A DNA stretch of 21,828 nucleotides, from contig NZ_JBDSLS010000181.1 in NCBI RefSeq assembly GCF_039916245.1, forward strand, positions 1 to 21,828, in the 5' to 3' direction. Numbering within the stretch: the stretch's first letter is position 1; every line of letters starts with the position of its first letter. The notes beneath the pieces were generated by a model. That model worked only from the letters and a program-made list of their open reading frames with translations, was not told the DNA's origin and made no database searches. Source of the stretch: Gelidibacter sp039916245. GTDB taxonomy: Bacteria > Bacteroidota > Bacteroidia > Flavobacteriales > Flavobacteriaceae. The translations under genes were made by a program, and so were the position numbers. Below are positions 1-8,102 of this stretch, piece by piece.

Positions 1-103
1 AAATTCAATCGGATTTTTAGGAACTAGAATTAAATATTTAATCGCGGATCAGTTTTCTTTAATCTGTAATAAAAATTCCCGATTCAGAATTAAGAAATTA
101 TCG

Positions 104-111
104 TACTTTTG
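104..111 (+). promoter_or_regulatory. -7 promoter element upstream of prfA
   Basis: TACTTTTG matches the Bacteroidota primary-sigma -7 consensus TAnnTTTG exactly and lies 19 bases before the prfA ATG. I see no clear TTG -33 element at the usual distance. Positions 1-103 are AT-rich, with no gene I can support. Confidence 0.6.
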
Positions 112-130
112 CATCACAATTAAACCATAT

Positions 131-1207
131 ATGTTAGACAAGTTACAAATAGTAAAACAACGTTTTGATGAGGTCAGTGATTTAATCATCCAGCCAGCGA
201 TCATCACGGATCAAAAGCGTTATATAGAACTTAATAAAGAGTATAAAGAGTTGCGCAAGTTGATGAACAAGCGTGAAGAGTATTTGGAATTGACTAACAA
301 TTTGGCGGAAGCCCAAGAGATTTTAGATGACGGTAGCGACCCAGAAATGGTGGAAATGGCCAAATTGCAGTATGACGAGGCTAAAGAAGGGATTCCAAAA
401 CTAGAAGATCAGATTCGATTTATGTTAATTCCGAAAGATCCGGAAGATTCCAAAAATGCGATTATTGAGCTTCGTGCAGGAACAGGTGGTGATGAGGCGA
501 GTATTTTTGCTGGCGATTTATTCAGAATGTACACCAAATACTGTGAGCACAGAGGTTGGAAGGTTGATACTGTAGATTATAGTGAAGGCACCAACGGCGG
601 ATTTAAGGAAATTCAGTTTGAAATCTCTGGTGACGATGTTTATGGTACCATGAAGTTTGAAGCTGGTGTACACCGTGTGCAACGTGTGCCTCAAACTGAA
701 ACCCAAGGTCGTGTTCATACTAGTGCAGCAACCGTTATGGTATTTCCGGAGGCGGAAGAATTTGATATTGAAATCAATCCAAAAGATGTGCGCATCGATT
801 TTTTCTGTTCTTCAGGTCCAGGAGGTCAGTCGGTTAACACAACCTATTCCGCGGTGCGTTTGACGCATATCCCAACAGGATTGGTGGCGCAATGTCAGGA
901 TCAAAAATCACAGCATAAAAATAAGGAGAAAGCGTTTAAAGTATTGCGATCTCGATTATATGAAATGGAGCTGGCCAAAAAATTGGAAGCAGATGCGGCA
1001 AAACGTGGAACGATGGTAACTTCTGGAGATAGAAGTGCTAAAATTAGAACCTATAACTATCCGCAAGGTCGTGTTACAGACCATAGAATTGGTTTGACAC
1101 TGTATGATTTGGGTAATATCCTTAACGGCGATATCCAACGCATCATTGATGAGCTGCAATTGGCTGAAAACACGCAGAAATTAAAAGCAAATACAGACGT
1201 CATTTAA
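131..1207 (+). CDS. prfA: Peptide chain release factor 1 (RF1)
   Basis: Class I release factor that recognises UAA and UAG in the ribosomal A site and triggers hydrolysis of peptidyl-tRNA. The 358-aa length is standard. Residues 187-189 are PQT, in the position of the RF1 PxT stop-codon-reading tripeptide, within RVPQTETQGRVHTS. Residues 231-233 are the universal catalytic GGQ, within SSGPGGQSVNTT. The N-terminal third is helical and charged, as expected for domain 1. The gene is followed by a strong hairpin terminator, so it is probably a single-gene transcript, with pyrF starting 112 bases downstream. The PQT and the full RF1 pattern argue against RF2, which has SPF, and no programmed frameshift is visible. 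Confidence 0.98.
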   Translation: MLDKLQIVKQRFDEVSDLIIQPAIITDQKRYIELNKEYKELRKLMNKREEYLELTNNLAEAQEILDDGSDPEMVEMAKLQYDEAKEGIPKLEDQIRFMLIPKDPEDSKNAIIELRAGTGGDEASIFAGDLFRMYTKYCEHRGWKVDTVDYSEGTNGGFKEIQFEISGDDVYGTMKFEAGVHRVQRVPQTETQGRVHTSAATVMVFPEAEEFDIEINPKDVRIDFFCSSGPGGQSVNTTYSAVRLTHIPTGLVAQCQDQKSQHKNKEKAFKVLRSRLYEMELAKKLEADAAKRGTMVTSGDRSAKIRTYNYPQGRVTDHRIGLTLYDLGNILNGDIQRIIDELQLAENTQKLKANTDVI

Positions 1208-1219
1208 AAATCCAATCCC

Positions 1220-1263
1220 TGAGTGTCCTTTCCAAAGGAAAGGACACTCAACGATGTTTTTTT
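1220..1263 (+). terminator. Intrinsic terminator after prfA
   Basis: A perfect 14-bp inverted repeat (TGAGTGTCCTTTCC at 1220-1233 and its complement at 1237-1250) with a 3-base AAA loop. A seven-T run follows at 1257-1263 after a short spacer. It starts 13 bases after the prfA stop. Confidence 0.85.
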
Positions 1264-1294
1264 GATGTCTTATTAGAGAAATCACATAAAAGTT

Positions 1295-1319
1295 TCCTCC
1301 TTTGGAGGATTAAGGAGGA
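1295..1319 (+). promoter_or_regulatory. Shine-Dalgarno-like sequence with competing hairpin before pyrF
   Basis: AAGGAGGA directly abuts the pyrF ATG at 1320. Such a sequence is unusual in this group and is too close to the start for optimal use. TCCTCC at 1295-1300 can pair with GGAGGA at 1304-1309 or with the second GGAGGA at 1314-1319. The CCTCCTTTGGAGG pattern resembles short repeats common in flavobacterial intergenic DNA, so the match may be incidental. Confidence 0.4.
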
Positions 1320-2141
1320 ATGACAACACAACACCTTATTTCCCAAATCAAAAAAAAACAATCTTTTCTATGTATTGGATTAGATGTTGATTTAAACAAA
1401 ATTCCACAACACCTTCTAAAGGAAGAAGATCCTATTTTCGCCTTCAATAAAGCCATTATTGATGCCACACATCATTTGTGTGTTGCCTATAAACCCAATA
1501 CGGCGTTTTATGAGGCTTACGGATTAAAAGGTTGGAAATCCTTAGAGAAAACGATTCAATATCTCAATCAAAACTATCCTGAAATTTTCACTATTGCCGA
1601 TGCCAAACGCGGCGATATTGGCAATACCAGCAGTATGTACGCCAAAGCTTTTTTTGAGGATTTAGGTTTTGATAGTGTCACTGTGGCGCCTTATATGGGT
1701 AAGGATTCTGTAGAGCCGTTTTTGGAGTTTAAAGAAAAGCATACCATTCTTTTGGCTTTGACTTCCAATGCAGGGGCTTTTGATTTTCAGACAAAAATCA
1801 TCGAAGGTAAAGAACTTTATAAATACGTTTTAGAAACCTCACAAACCTGGAAAAATTCTGAAAATTTGATGTACGTAGTAGGCGCTACGAAAGCAGAATA
1901 TTTGGCGGACATTAGAAAAATAATTCCAAATAGTTTCTTGTTGGTTCCCGGTGTTGGCGCACAAGGTGGCAATCTTCAGGAGGTGTGCAAATACGGAATG
2001 AATGCTACTGTAGGCTTATTAATCAATTCGTCAAGAGGGATTATTTACGCCTCAAATGATGAGGGTTTTGCGGAAAATGCTGCTGAAAAAGCTCAAGAAT
2101 TACAGTTGGAAATGGCTGTCATTTTGAGTGAGAAGTTTTAA
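1320..2141 (+). CDS. pyrF: Orotidine 5'-phosphate decarboxylase (type 2)
   Basis: Decarboxylates orotidine 5'-monophosphate to UMP, the last step of de novo pyrimidine synthesis, in the cytoplasm. The 273-aa length and the sequence fit the longer type 2 (TIGR02127-like) enzymes. The catalytic D-x-K-x-x-D pattern is at residues 94-99 (DAKRGD, in IADAKRGDIGNT). An N-terminal FLCIGLDVD strand contributes the first active-site aspartate. A phosphate-binding LLVPGVGAQGG region lies near the C-terminus. The ATG follows AAGGAGGA directly. The next gene, a binding protein, starts 70 bases downstream on the same strand, separated by a dispersed repeat, so the two may be cotranscribed. Confidence 0.96.
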   Translation: MTTQHLISQIKKKQSFLCIGLDVDLNKIPQHLLKEEDPIFAFNKAIIDATHHLCVAYKPNTAFYEAYGLKGWKSLEKTIQYLNQNYPEIFTIADAKRGDIGNTSSMYAKAFFEDLGFDSVTVAPYMGKDSVEPFLEFKEKHTILLALTSNAGAFDFQTKIIEGKELYKYVLETSQTWKNSENLMYVVGATKAEYLADIRKIIPNSFLLVPGVGAQGGNLQEVCKYGMNATVGLLINSSRGIIYASNDEGFAENAAEKAQELQLEMAVILSEKF

Positions 2142-2154
2142 TTGGTTTAGAGAA

Positions 2155-2209
2155 TTTCTCCGTGCAACTCTGTGAAATAACTCGGCGCCTTTGCGCCTTT
2201 GCGAGAAAA
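2155..2209. repeat. Dispersed CTCTGTG/CTTTGCG-type intergenic repeat
   Basis: The spacer between pyrF and the next gene is built from short near-repeats (CTCCGTGCAACTCTGTGAA, then two CCTTTGCG units and GAGAAAAA). A related stretch with CTCTGTGCAACTCTGTG lies at 14789-14832. I recall such CTCTGTG/CTTTGCG words from intergenic DNA of many Bacteroidota. The element runs up to the base before the downstream ATG. Confidence 0.6.
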
Positions 2210-2210
2210 A

Positions 2211-2999
2211 ATGAAAGACCAACTCAATAGAACTATATCACTAATTGAAACTCCAAAACGTATCATCTCCTTGGTGCCATCCCAAACAGAGCTTTTGGTC
2301 GATTTAGGTCTTGAAGATGCCATCGTGGGCATTACAAAATTCTGCGTTCATCCCGTTCATCTTAAAGGAAATAAATCTATCGTTGGTGGCACAAAACAGG
2401 TCCATTTCGATAAAATAAAAGCTTTGCATCCTGATATCATTTTGTGTAATAAAGAAGAAAACACAAAAGAGATGATTCAGGAGTTAGAAAAAATAGCAAC
2501 CGTTCACATCAGTGATATTTACACTATTGACGATTCTCTGGAGTTAATAAAGTTATATGGAGCGCTGTTTTCTAAAGAAGAAAATGCCAATGCAATCATT
2601 AAAGGAATCACTGAAAAGAAGTTAGATTTCGACCAATTTATACAAGATAAGCCTAAAAGAAGTGCTGCCTATTTTATTTGGAAACAACCTTGGATGGTCG
2701 CTGCAAAAGACAATTTCATAGATGAGTTATTACATCTCAATAAATTTGAGAATTATTACAGCGATTTAGAGCGTTACCCTGAAGTGATTCTCCAAAAAAA
2801 CAGACCAGAATCCGCAGAATTGGTGCTGCTATCAACCGAGCCATTTCCTTTCCATGAAAGTCATGTGCAAGATATCAGAACATTTTTTCCCAACGCAACG
2901 ATCCTTGTGGTCGATGGCGAAATGTTCTCTTGGTATGGATCGCGATTATTGAAAGCGTTTGATTACTTTAAAACGCTGCATCAACATCATTTGTGTTAG
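2211..2999 (+). CDS. Signal-less BtuF-like substrate-binding protein (helical backbone metal receptor family)
   Basis: A 262-aa protein related to periplasmic cobalamin/iron-siderophore binding proteins (COG0614, TroA-like fold). The N-terminal PKRIISLVPSQTELLVDLGL and the following IVGITKFC are typical of the first lobe. The pattern ALHPDIILCNKEEN and a long central helix follow, and the C-terminus has the conserved DGEMFSWYGSRLL. There is no signal peptide or lipobox, so it should stay in the cytoplasm unless exported another way. A TTG 12 bases upstream (2199) lies inside the dispersed repeat, so I chose the ATG. No permease or ATPase gene is adjacent. The ligand is unknown. The nearest B12-related gene is icmF, 1.6 kb away and in a separate transcript. 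The 3' end overlaps the convergent small gene by 32 bases. Confidence 0.85.
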   Translation: MKDQLNRTISLIETPKRIISLVPSQTELLVDLGLEDAIVGITKFCVHPVHLKGNKSIVGGTKQVHFDKIKALHPDIILCNKEENTKEMIQELEKIATVHISDIYTIDDSLELIKLYGALFSKEENANAIIKGITEKKLDFDQFIQDKPKRSAAYFIWKQPWMVAAKDNFIDELLHLNKFENYYSDLERYPEVILQKNRPESAELVLLSTEPFPFHESHVQDIRTFFPNATILVVDGEMFSWYGSRLLKAFDYFKTLHQHHLC

Positions 3000-3195
3000 C
3001 GCTTTTTAGGCTCAGAATTAATTTTTTCAGCTTATTGGCTTCTTCATATAAAAAGTCGCTTAAACTGGAATCTGTCTGCATAAGATTATACGCTTCTTCA
3101 GAAAATTTTAAATAATTCTTTTCTATTTCTTTTAGGTTGATGACCTCACTCAGGCCAAACCTGATTTTTCCGACTTTGCAAAAATGTTGATTCAT
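2968..3195 (-). CDS. Small helical protein, Lacal_2735-like
   Basis: A 75-aa charged, helical protein with no signal or membrane segment. The core YLKFSEEAYNLMQTDSSLSD, followed by EEANKLKKLILSL, matches the pattern I remember for the flavobacterial Lacal_2735 family (Y..L...A..L..T...SD....EA..I...I..L). The family has no known function. The same pattern recurs in the neighbour at 3287-3487, which supports both as real genes and likely paralogues. The gene converges on the BtuF-like gene and overlaps its last 32 bases, so the C-terminal codons are read on both strands. Family assignment is from memory. Confidence 0.65.
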   Translation of the reverse strand: MNQHFCKVGKIRFGLSEVINLKEIEKNYLKFSEEAYNLMQTDSSLSDFLYEEANKLKKLILSLKSANTNDVDAAF

Positions 3196-3286
3196 GTTGA
3201 TAGTTTATGATGGATTTGTAATCTATAAATACGTCGAATAACTATCTAAGGTTGTGGGTGTGAAGTTAAAGTTTTGATAAAGTTTT

Positions 3287-3487
3287 TTAAGTTAAGCGCG
3301 TACGTGGACTTTCTCTGTTCAAATACTTCAAGCGGTTCAGCTTATTTAAAAGCTTGATGGCTTTATATTCAGAAATATCGCTTAAGGCGTGATCGGTTTG
3401 ACGAACGTTGTAGGCTTGTTCTATGAGTTGTTTGTAACGGTTTTGGAGTTTGATTTGAAGCTCTTTAATTTCAGTTAGACTTTTCAT
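3287..3487 (-). CDS. Small helical protein, Lacal_2735-like paralogue
   Basis: 66 aa from the ATG giving MKSLTEIKEL. An upstream in-frame ATG at 3538 would add 17 residues that do not resemble the paralogue. The core YKQLIEQAYNVRQTDHALSD followed by YKAIKLLNKLNRL aligns with the 75-aa protein at 2968-3195 (A-Y-N, Q-T-D, L-S-D conserved in the same spacing). The protein is lysine-rich and predicted helical, probably a short antiparallel hairpin, and cytoplasmic. The C-terminus ends in a basic RESPRTRLT tail. The two paralogues lie in tandem on the minus strand, 91 bases apart. TATATTTA, one base off the -7 consensus, lies upstream in the minus-strand leader. Function unknown. Confidence 0.6.
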   Translation of the reverse strand: MKSLTEIKELQIKLQNRYKQLIEQAYNVRQTDHALSDISEYKAIKLLNKLNRLKYLNRESPRTRLT

Positions 3488-3561
3488 GACCACAACTTTT
3501 TGAAGCTTAAATATATCTAAAATACAGATAGGTAGCAAGTTAAATTTTTTAAAATTTTCAT

Positions 3562-3591
3562 AAAAAAAGCCAGCTGAGTGTTTCAGCCGAC
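3562..3591 (-). terminator. Intrinsic terminator after the DUF4197 gene
   Basis: On the minus strand GTCGGCTGA and TCAGCTGGC form a 9-bp stem including two G-U pairs, followed at once by seven T. It separates the DUF4197 transcript from the small-protein genes downstream. Confidence 0.75.
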
Positions 3592-3691
3592 CTTAATTAA
3601 TCTTATTCTTACAAATCAAAAGGAAGTCCAAAAGTCTGTAGGATTTCGCTTAAAAATGGATCTGATATCAAATACCTCTAAAATCCTTGAT

Positions 3692-4405
3692 TTATTTTTT
3701 ATCTTGAAGAGCGAATACTTTTCTTAACAAGTCTGTACTTCTGGCACCCACAGAATTCCTGATTTCTTTTTCTTCAACAGCAATCATCGTATAGACACCT
3801 TTTAAGGCTTCTGCCGTAACATAATTTGTTAAATCTGGATTAACCTTGCTTGTGAAAGGGATAGCATTATATCTATTAATTAAGTTGGTCCAAACTTTAT
3901 CCGCTCCAACCTTAGTAAACGAATTGTTGATTACGGGATGAAACTTATCATATAATGAAGTTTGTGTCTTGCTGGTTAGATATTTTGTCGCTGCATCATC
4001 AGTACCCATAAGGATGTTTTTAGCATCTGCAAAAGTGATGTCCCTAACGGCATTAACAAAAATAGGCGTTGCTTCCTTAACGGCATCTTCAGCAGCTCTA
4101 TTCAGCGCTTTCAAGCCTTCATCCGCTAAACTGCCCAAGCCTATATCACGCAAACCTTTGTCAACTTTTTGTAATTCTTTCGGTAAGAGTATTTTAACCA
4201 ACTCATTTCTATAAAAACCATCTGTTTTGGTCAATTTGGTCACTTGTTTCTCAATCCCTAAATCCAAGGCTTGTCTTAGGCCAGATGCAATATCAGTATT
4301 GTTTAAAATACCTCCATGTTGTGGCAAAGAATCGACCACACTTTGTAATTCTGCACAAGAATTCATTGTAAATAGTACGAGTAAAACAACTAACGACTTT
4401 TTCAT
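3692..4405 (-). CDS. DUF4197 lipoprotein
   Basis: A 237-aa lipoprotein starting MKKSLVVLLVLF. The hydrophobic signal ends at Cys17 (TMNSC), a Bacteroidota-style lipobox. The mature part has the DUF4197 features: an early GLRQALDLGIEKQV, the ILLPKELQKV motif, GLKALNRAAEDAV, and a C-terminal YVTAEALKGVYTMIAVEEKEIR that leads into DLLRKVFAL. The domain is about 200 residues, as expected, and mostly helical. The role of the family is unknown; it probably faces the periplasm. The ORF can extend to 4432, but that puts the start over the promoter -7 element at 4430-4437, so I chose 4405. It has its own promoter and terminator, so it appears monocistronic. Confidence 0.9.
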   Translation of the reverse strand: MKKSLVVLLVLFTMNSCAELQSVVDSLPQHGGILNNTDIASGLRQALDLGIEKQVTKLTKTDGFYRNELVKILLPKELQKVDKGLRDIGLGSLADEGLKALNRAAEDAVKEATPIFVNAVRDITFADAKNILMGTDDAATKYLTSKTQTSLYDKFHPVINNSFTKVGADKVWTNLINRYNAIPFTSKVNPDLTNYVTAEALKGVYTMIAVEEKEIRNSVGARSTDLLRKVFALQDKK

Positions 4406-4429
4406 AAATAATTTATTTTTTTGTGAGCC

Positions 4430-4437
4430 CAAAAATA
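4430..4437 (-). promoter_or_regulatory. -7 promoter element of the DUF4197 gene
   Basis: TATTTTTG on the minus strand, an exact TAnnTTTG match 24 bases upstream of the chosen ATG. It overlaps the alternative upstream start and so helps decide the start codon. Confidence 0.55.
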
Positions 4438-4610
4438 TAGCAAAAAATTTAGATATCTTGGTTTTGGAAAAATCTTTGAGAAAATCCTATAGGTTTAGGC
4501 TATCTGTTTTATCCAACAAGACGTATTCCAAATGCTATTGAAACGTTGTTTCGAAGGATTTTGAAATTTAAACTATTCCTTATAGTGGTGTACTTCCTTT
4601 ATAAAATCTG

Positions 4611-4618
4611 TAAATTTG
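4611..4618 (+). promoter_or_regulatory. -7 promoter element of icmF
   Basis: TAAATTTG, an exact TAnnTTTG match 27 bases before the icmF ATG. There is no obvious Shine-Dalgarno sequence. Confidence 0.6.
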
Positions 4619-4645
4619 CCAGAAGTATAAATTCAAATTTTACCA

Positions 4646-7600
4646 ATGATACAAACAACACCATATAAGCCAAAACATAAAGTTAGGATCGTAACTGCTG
4701 CTTCCCTTTTTGACGGGCACGATGCCGCCATTAACATCATGCGCCGCATCATCCAGTCAACAGGAGTTGAGGTCATTCATTTAGGCCATGATCGAAGTGT
4801 TGAAGAAGTGGTCAATACCGCCATTCAAGAAGATGCCAATGCTATTGCTCTCACCTCATATCAAGGTGGGCATAACGAGTATTTTAAATATATGCATGAT
4901 CTATTGAAGGAAAAAGGTGCTGGACATATCAAAATTTTTGGTGGTGGAGGCGGTGTGATTCTTCCCGAAGAAATCAAAGAATTGATGGATTATGGGATTA
5001 CGAGGATTTATTCTCCGGATGATGGAAGAGCGCTTGGTTTGCAAGGGATGATCAATGATTTGGTGCAAACTTCAGATTACGCCATTGGCGATGTGCTTAA
5101 TGGCGAATTGGAGGAGTTGGAGAGTAAAAATCCAAGAGCGATCGCACGGATTATTTCTTCAGCCGAAAACTTTCCGGAAGTTGCAAAGGTGACCTTAGAT
5201 AAAATTCACGATATCAATAAAACCTCAAAAACACCAGTTCTCGGAATTACTGGAACGGGTGGTGCGGGAAAATCATCTTTGGTGGATGAATTGGTACGTC
5301 GGTTTTTAATCGATTTTCCTGAAAAAACAGTGGCCTTGGTTTCTGTGGATCCTTCCAAACGAAAAACAGGCGGCGCTTTATTGGGCGACCGTATCCGTAT
5401 GAACTCCATCAACAACTCACGTGTTTATATGCGTAGTTTGGCAACGCGACAAGCTAATTTAGCATTGTCAAAATATGTACATGAGGCTACAGAGGTGCTG
5501 AAAGCCGCTAAATATGATTTAATCATTTTAGAAACTTCAGGAATCGGTCAATCAGATACTGAAATCATTGAGCATTCTGATGTGTCCTTATACGTCATGA
5601 CACCTGAATTTGGTGCAGCCACGCAGTTGGAAAAGATTGATATGCTCGATTTTGCAGATTTGGTGGCCATCAACAAATTTGATAAACGCGGTTCTTTGGA
5701 TGCTTTGCGCGATGTTAAAAAACAATATGTGCGTAATCATCTGTTATGGGATGTTGACCAAAAGGATTTACCCGTTTACGGCACGATCGCTTCGCAATTT
5801 AATGATCCAGGAATGAACACGCTCTACAAAGCGATTATGGATAAAATTGTTGAAAAAACGCATGCCGATTTAAATTCTTCTTATACCATTTCTGAAGAAA
5901 TGAGCGAGAAGATTTTTGTGATTCCACCAGCAAGAACGAGATATCTATCAGAGATTGCAGAAAGCAATCGCGCGTATGACAAAACAGCCAATGAGCAAGT
6001 GGAAGTGGCGCAAAAACTCTTTGGTATTTATAAAACAATCGAATCGGTTATTGGACATGCTCCGGAATTGGATAAAGCGGGAATTGATGATAATTCTGTA
6101 AGTTCGACAAGCTCAGAGAATAAAGATTTTATAAAATTATTGGTGGCCGAATTTGACCGTGTCAAATTGAATCTCGACCCTTATAATTGGGAGGTTATTA
6201 CGGGTTGGGATGAAAAGGTCAATACTTACAAAAATCCTATCTATTCGTTTAAAGTACGCGATAAGGAAATAAAAATTGAAACACACACTGAGTCGCTTTC
6301 ACATTTACAAATCCCGAAAGTAGCACTTCCAAAATATCAAGCTTGGGGCGATATTTTAAGATGGATTCTTCAGGAAAATGTGCCTGGCGAATTTCCTTTT
6401 ACCTCAGGATTATATCCTTTTAAAAGAATGGGAGAAGATCCAGCACGTATGTTTGCTGGAGAAGGCGGACCAGAAAGGACCAACAGACGTTTTCATTATG
6501 TGAGTATGGGTTTACCTGCCAAACGTTTGTCAACGGCTTTTGACAGTGTTACGCTTTACGGAAATGATCCAGATTTGCGACCTGATATTTACGGTAAAAT
6601 CGGAAATGCGGGGGTAAGCATTTGTTGTTTGGATGATGCCAAAAAATTGTATTCTGGATTTAATCTGTCGCATCCGATGACTTCGGTCAGTATGACGATT
6701 AATGGCCCTGCGCCAATGTTGTTGGGCTTTTTTATGAATGCCGCGATCGATCAGCAATGTGAATTTTATATTAAAGAAAACGGACTTGAAAAGGAAGTTG
6801 AGGCTAAAATTGCCAAAATCTACAAAGAGAAAGGTGTAGATCGGCCAATCTATAATGGTGAATTACCAGAAACAAATGACGGCTTGGGATTGATGCTTTT
6901 GGGTGTTACGGGCGATCAGGTATTGCCAATTGACGTTTACCAAGAAATCAAAGTTAAAACGATTGCCCAAGTGCGTGGTACCGTTCAAGCGGATATTTTA
7001 AAGGAAGACCAGGCTCAAAACACTTGTATTTTTTCTACGGAATTTGCCTTACGATTGATGGGCGACGTGCAGGAATATTTTATTGAGAATAATGTGCGCA
7101 ACTTCTATTCGGTATCTATTTCTGGATATCATATTGCAGAAGCAGGCGCGAATCCCATCACGCAATTGGCCTTGACCTTATCCAACGGATTTACTTATGT
7201 GGAATATTATTTAAGTAGAGGTATGGACATCAATAAATTTGGACCTAACCTCTCTTTCTTTTTCTCCAACGGGATCGATCCAGAATACGCTGTAATTGGT
7301 CGCGTTGCCCGTAAAATATGGGCAAAAGCGATGAAAAATAAATATGCCGCTGATCCAAGGGCACAAATGTTAAAATATCACATTCAAACTTCTGGACGTA
7401 GTTTACATGCTCAGGAGATTGATTTTAACGACATTCGTACCACGCTTCAGGCCTTATACGCTATTTATGATAACTGTAATTCGTTACATACAAATGCATA
7501 TGATGAAGCCATTACCACGCCAACGGAAGAATCTGTACGTCGAGCTATGGCCATTCAGTTGATTATCAATAAGGAGTTAGGTTTAGCGAAGAACGAAAAC

Positions 7601-8068
7601 CCTATTCAAGGCTCATTTATTATTGAAGAATTGACCGATTTAGTTGAAGAAGCTGTTTTATTGGAATTTGATCGAATTACCGAAAGAGGTGGCGTTCTTG
7701 GAGCCATGGAAACCATGTACCAACGCAGCAAAATTCAGGAAGAAAGCTTGTATTATGAGACCTTGAAACATAATGGAGAATTTCCTATAATCGGTGTGAA
7801 TACCTTTTTAAGCAGTCAAGGGTCGCCGACGGTTATTCCGAAGGAAGTCATCCGCGCCACTGAAGAAGAAAAGCAATTGCAAATCAAAACCCTTGAAAAC
7901 CTTCATAAAGGAAATCATATTGAAGCCATGTTAACAGAATTGCAACACAAAGCCATTCATAATGAGAATATTTTTGAAGCCTTGATGGAAGTCTGTAAAG
8001 TAGCTTCCTTGGGTCAAATTACGGAATCCTTATTTGAAGTAGGAGGACAGTACAGAAGAAATATGTAA
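4646..8068 (+). CDS. icmF: Fused isobutyryl-CoA mutase (IcmF type)
   Basis: An adenosylcobalamin-dependent acyl-CoA mutase that interconverts isobutyryl-CoA and n-butyryl-CoA (or related branched acyl-CoAs), with a built-in G-protein chaperone. 1140 aa in three parts. Residues 1-140 are a B12-binding domain with DGHDAA at 23-28 (His25 as lower axial ligand), SYQGGH and a GGGGG stretch. Residues 190-420 are a MeaB-like GTPase with the P-loop GITGTGGAGKSS at 200-211 and NKFD at 343-346. Residues from about 530 are the mutase large-subunit barrel, with YPFKRMGEDPARMFAGEGG near 590-610, ISGYHIAEAGANP, and a C-terminal LFEVGGQYRR. The domain order and the PFKR signature fit IcmF; stand-alone methylmalonyl-CoA mutase has TMYxxRPWT and the B12 domain at the C-terminus. 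Exact substrate preference cannot be read from the sequence. Confidence 0.93.
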   Translation: MIQTTPYKPKHKVRIVTAASLFDGHDAAINIMRRIIQSTGVEVIHLGHDRSVEEVVNTAIQEDANAIALTSYQGGHNEYFKYMHDLLKEKGAGHIKIFGGGGGVILPEEIKELMDYGITRIYSPDDGRALGLQGMINDLVQTSDYAIGDVLNGELEELESKNPRAIARIISSAENFPEVAKVTLDKIHDINKTSKTPVLGITGTGGAGKSSLVDELVRRFLIDFPEKTVALVSVDPSKRKTGGALLGDRIRMNSINNSRVYMRSLATRQANLALSKYVHEATEVLKAAKYDLIILETSGIGQSDTEIIEHSDVSLYVMTPEFGAATQLEKIDMLDFADLVAINKFDKRGSLDALRDVKKQYVRNHLLWDVDQKDLPVYGTIASQFNDPGMNTLYKAIMDKIVEKTHADLNSSYTISEEMSEKIFVIPPARTRYLSEIAESNRAYDKTANEQVEVAQKLFGIYKTIESVIGHAPELDKAGIDDNSVSSTSSENKDFIKLLVAEFDRVKLNLDPYNWEVITGWDEKVNTYKNPIYSFKVRDKEIKIETHTESLSHLQIPKVALPKYQAWGDILRWILQENVPGEFPFTSGLYPFKRMGEDPARMFAGEGGPERTNRRFHYVSMGLPAKRLSTAFDSVTLYGNDPDLRPDIYGKIGNAGVSICCLDDAKKLYSGFNLSHPMTSVSMTINGPAPMLLGFFMNAAIDQQCEFYIKENGLEKEVEAKIAKIYKEKGVDRPIYNGELPETNDGLGLMLLGVTGDQVLPIDVYQEIKVKTIAQVRGTVQADILKEDQAQNTCIFSTEFALRLMGDVQEYFIENNVRNFYSVSISGYHIAEAGANPITQLALTLSNGFTYVEYYLSRGMDINKFGPNLSFFFSNGIDPEYAVIGRVARKIWAKAMKNKYAADPRAQMLKYHIQTSGRSLHAQEIDFNDIRTTLQALYAIYDNCNSLHTNAYDEAITTPTEESVRRAMAIQLIINKELGLAKNENPIQGSFIIEELTDLVEEAVLLEFDRITERGGVLGAMETMYQRSKIQEESLYYETLKHNGEFPIIGVNTFLSSQGSPTVIPKEVIRATEEEKQLQIKTLENLHKGNHIEAMLTELQHKAIHNENIFEALMEVCKVASLGQITESLFEVGGQYRRNM

Positions 8069-8077
8069 GCAGCGAAC

Positions 8078-8102
8078 CAAGTTTCGCTTTGCGCGAAACT
8101 TG
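8078..8102. other. Hairpin just after the icmF stop codon
   Basis: A perfect 10-bp inverted repeat, CAAGTTTCGC and GCGAAACTTG, with a 5-base loop, 9 bases after the icmF stop. No T run follows, so it is not a classic terminator; it may protect the mRNA 3' end or be part of the adjoining repeat. Confidence 0.6.

Noticed and set aside
4227..4541. 104-codon plus-strand frame
   Set aside because: It is antisense to the 5' part of the DUF4197 gene and its promoter, with no recognisable domain.
6530..6757. Minus-strand frame inside icmF
   Set aside because: Shadow of the strongly supported icmF coding frame; rich in odd residues and without family features.
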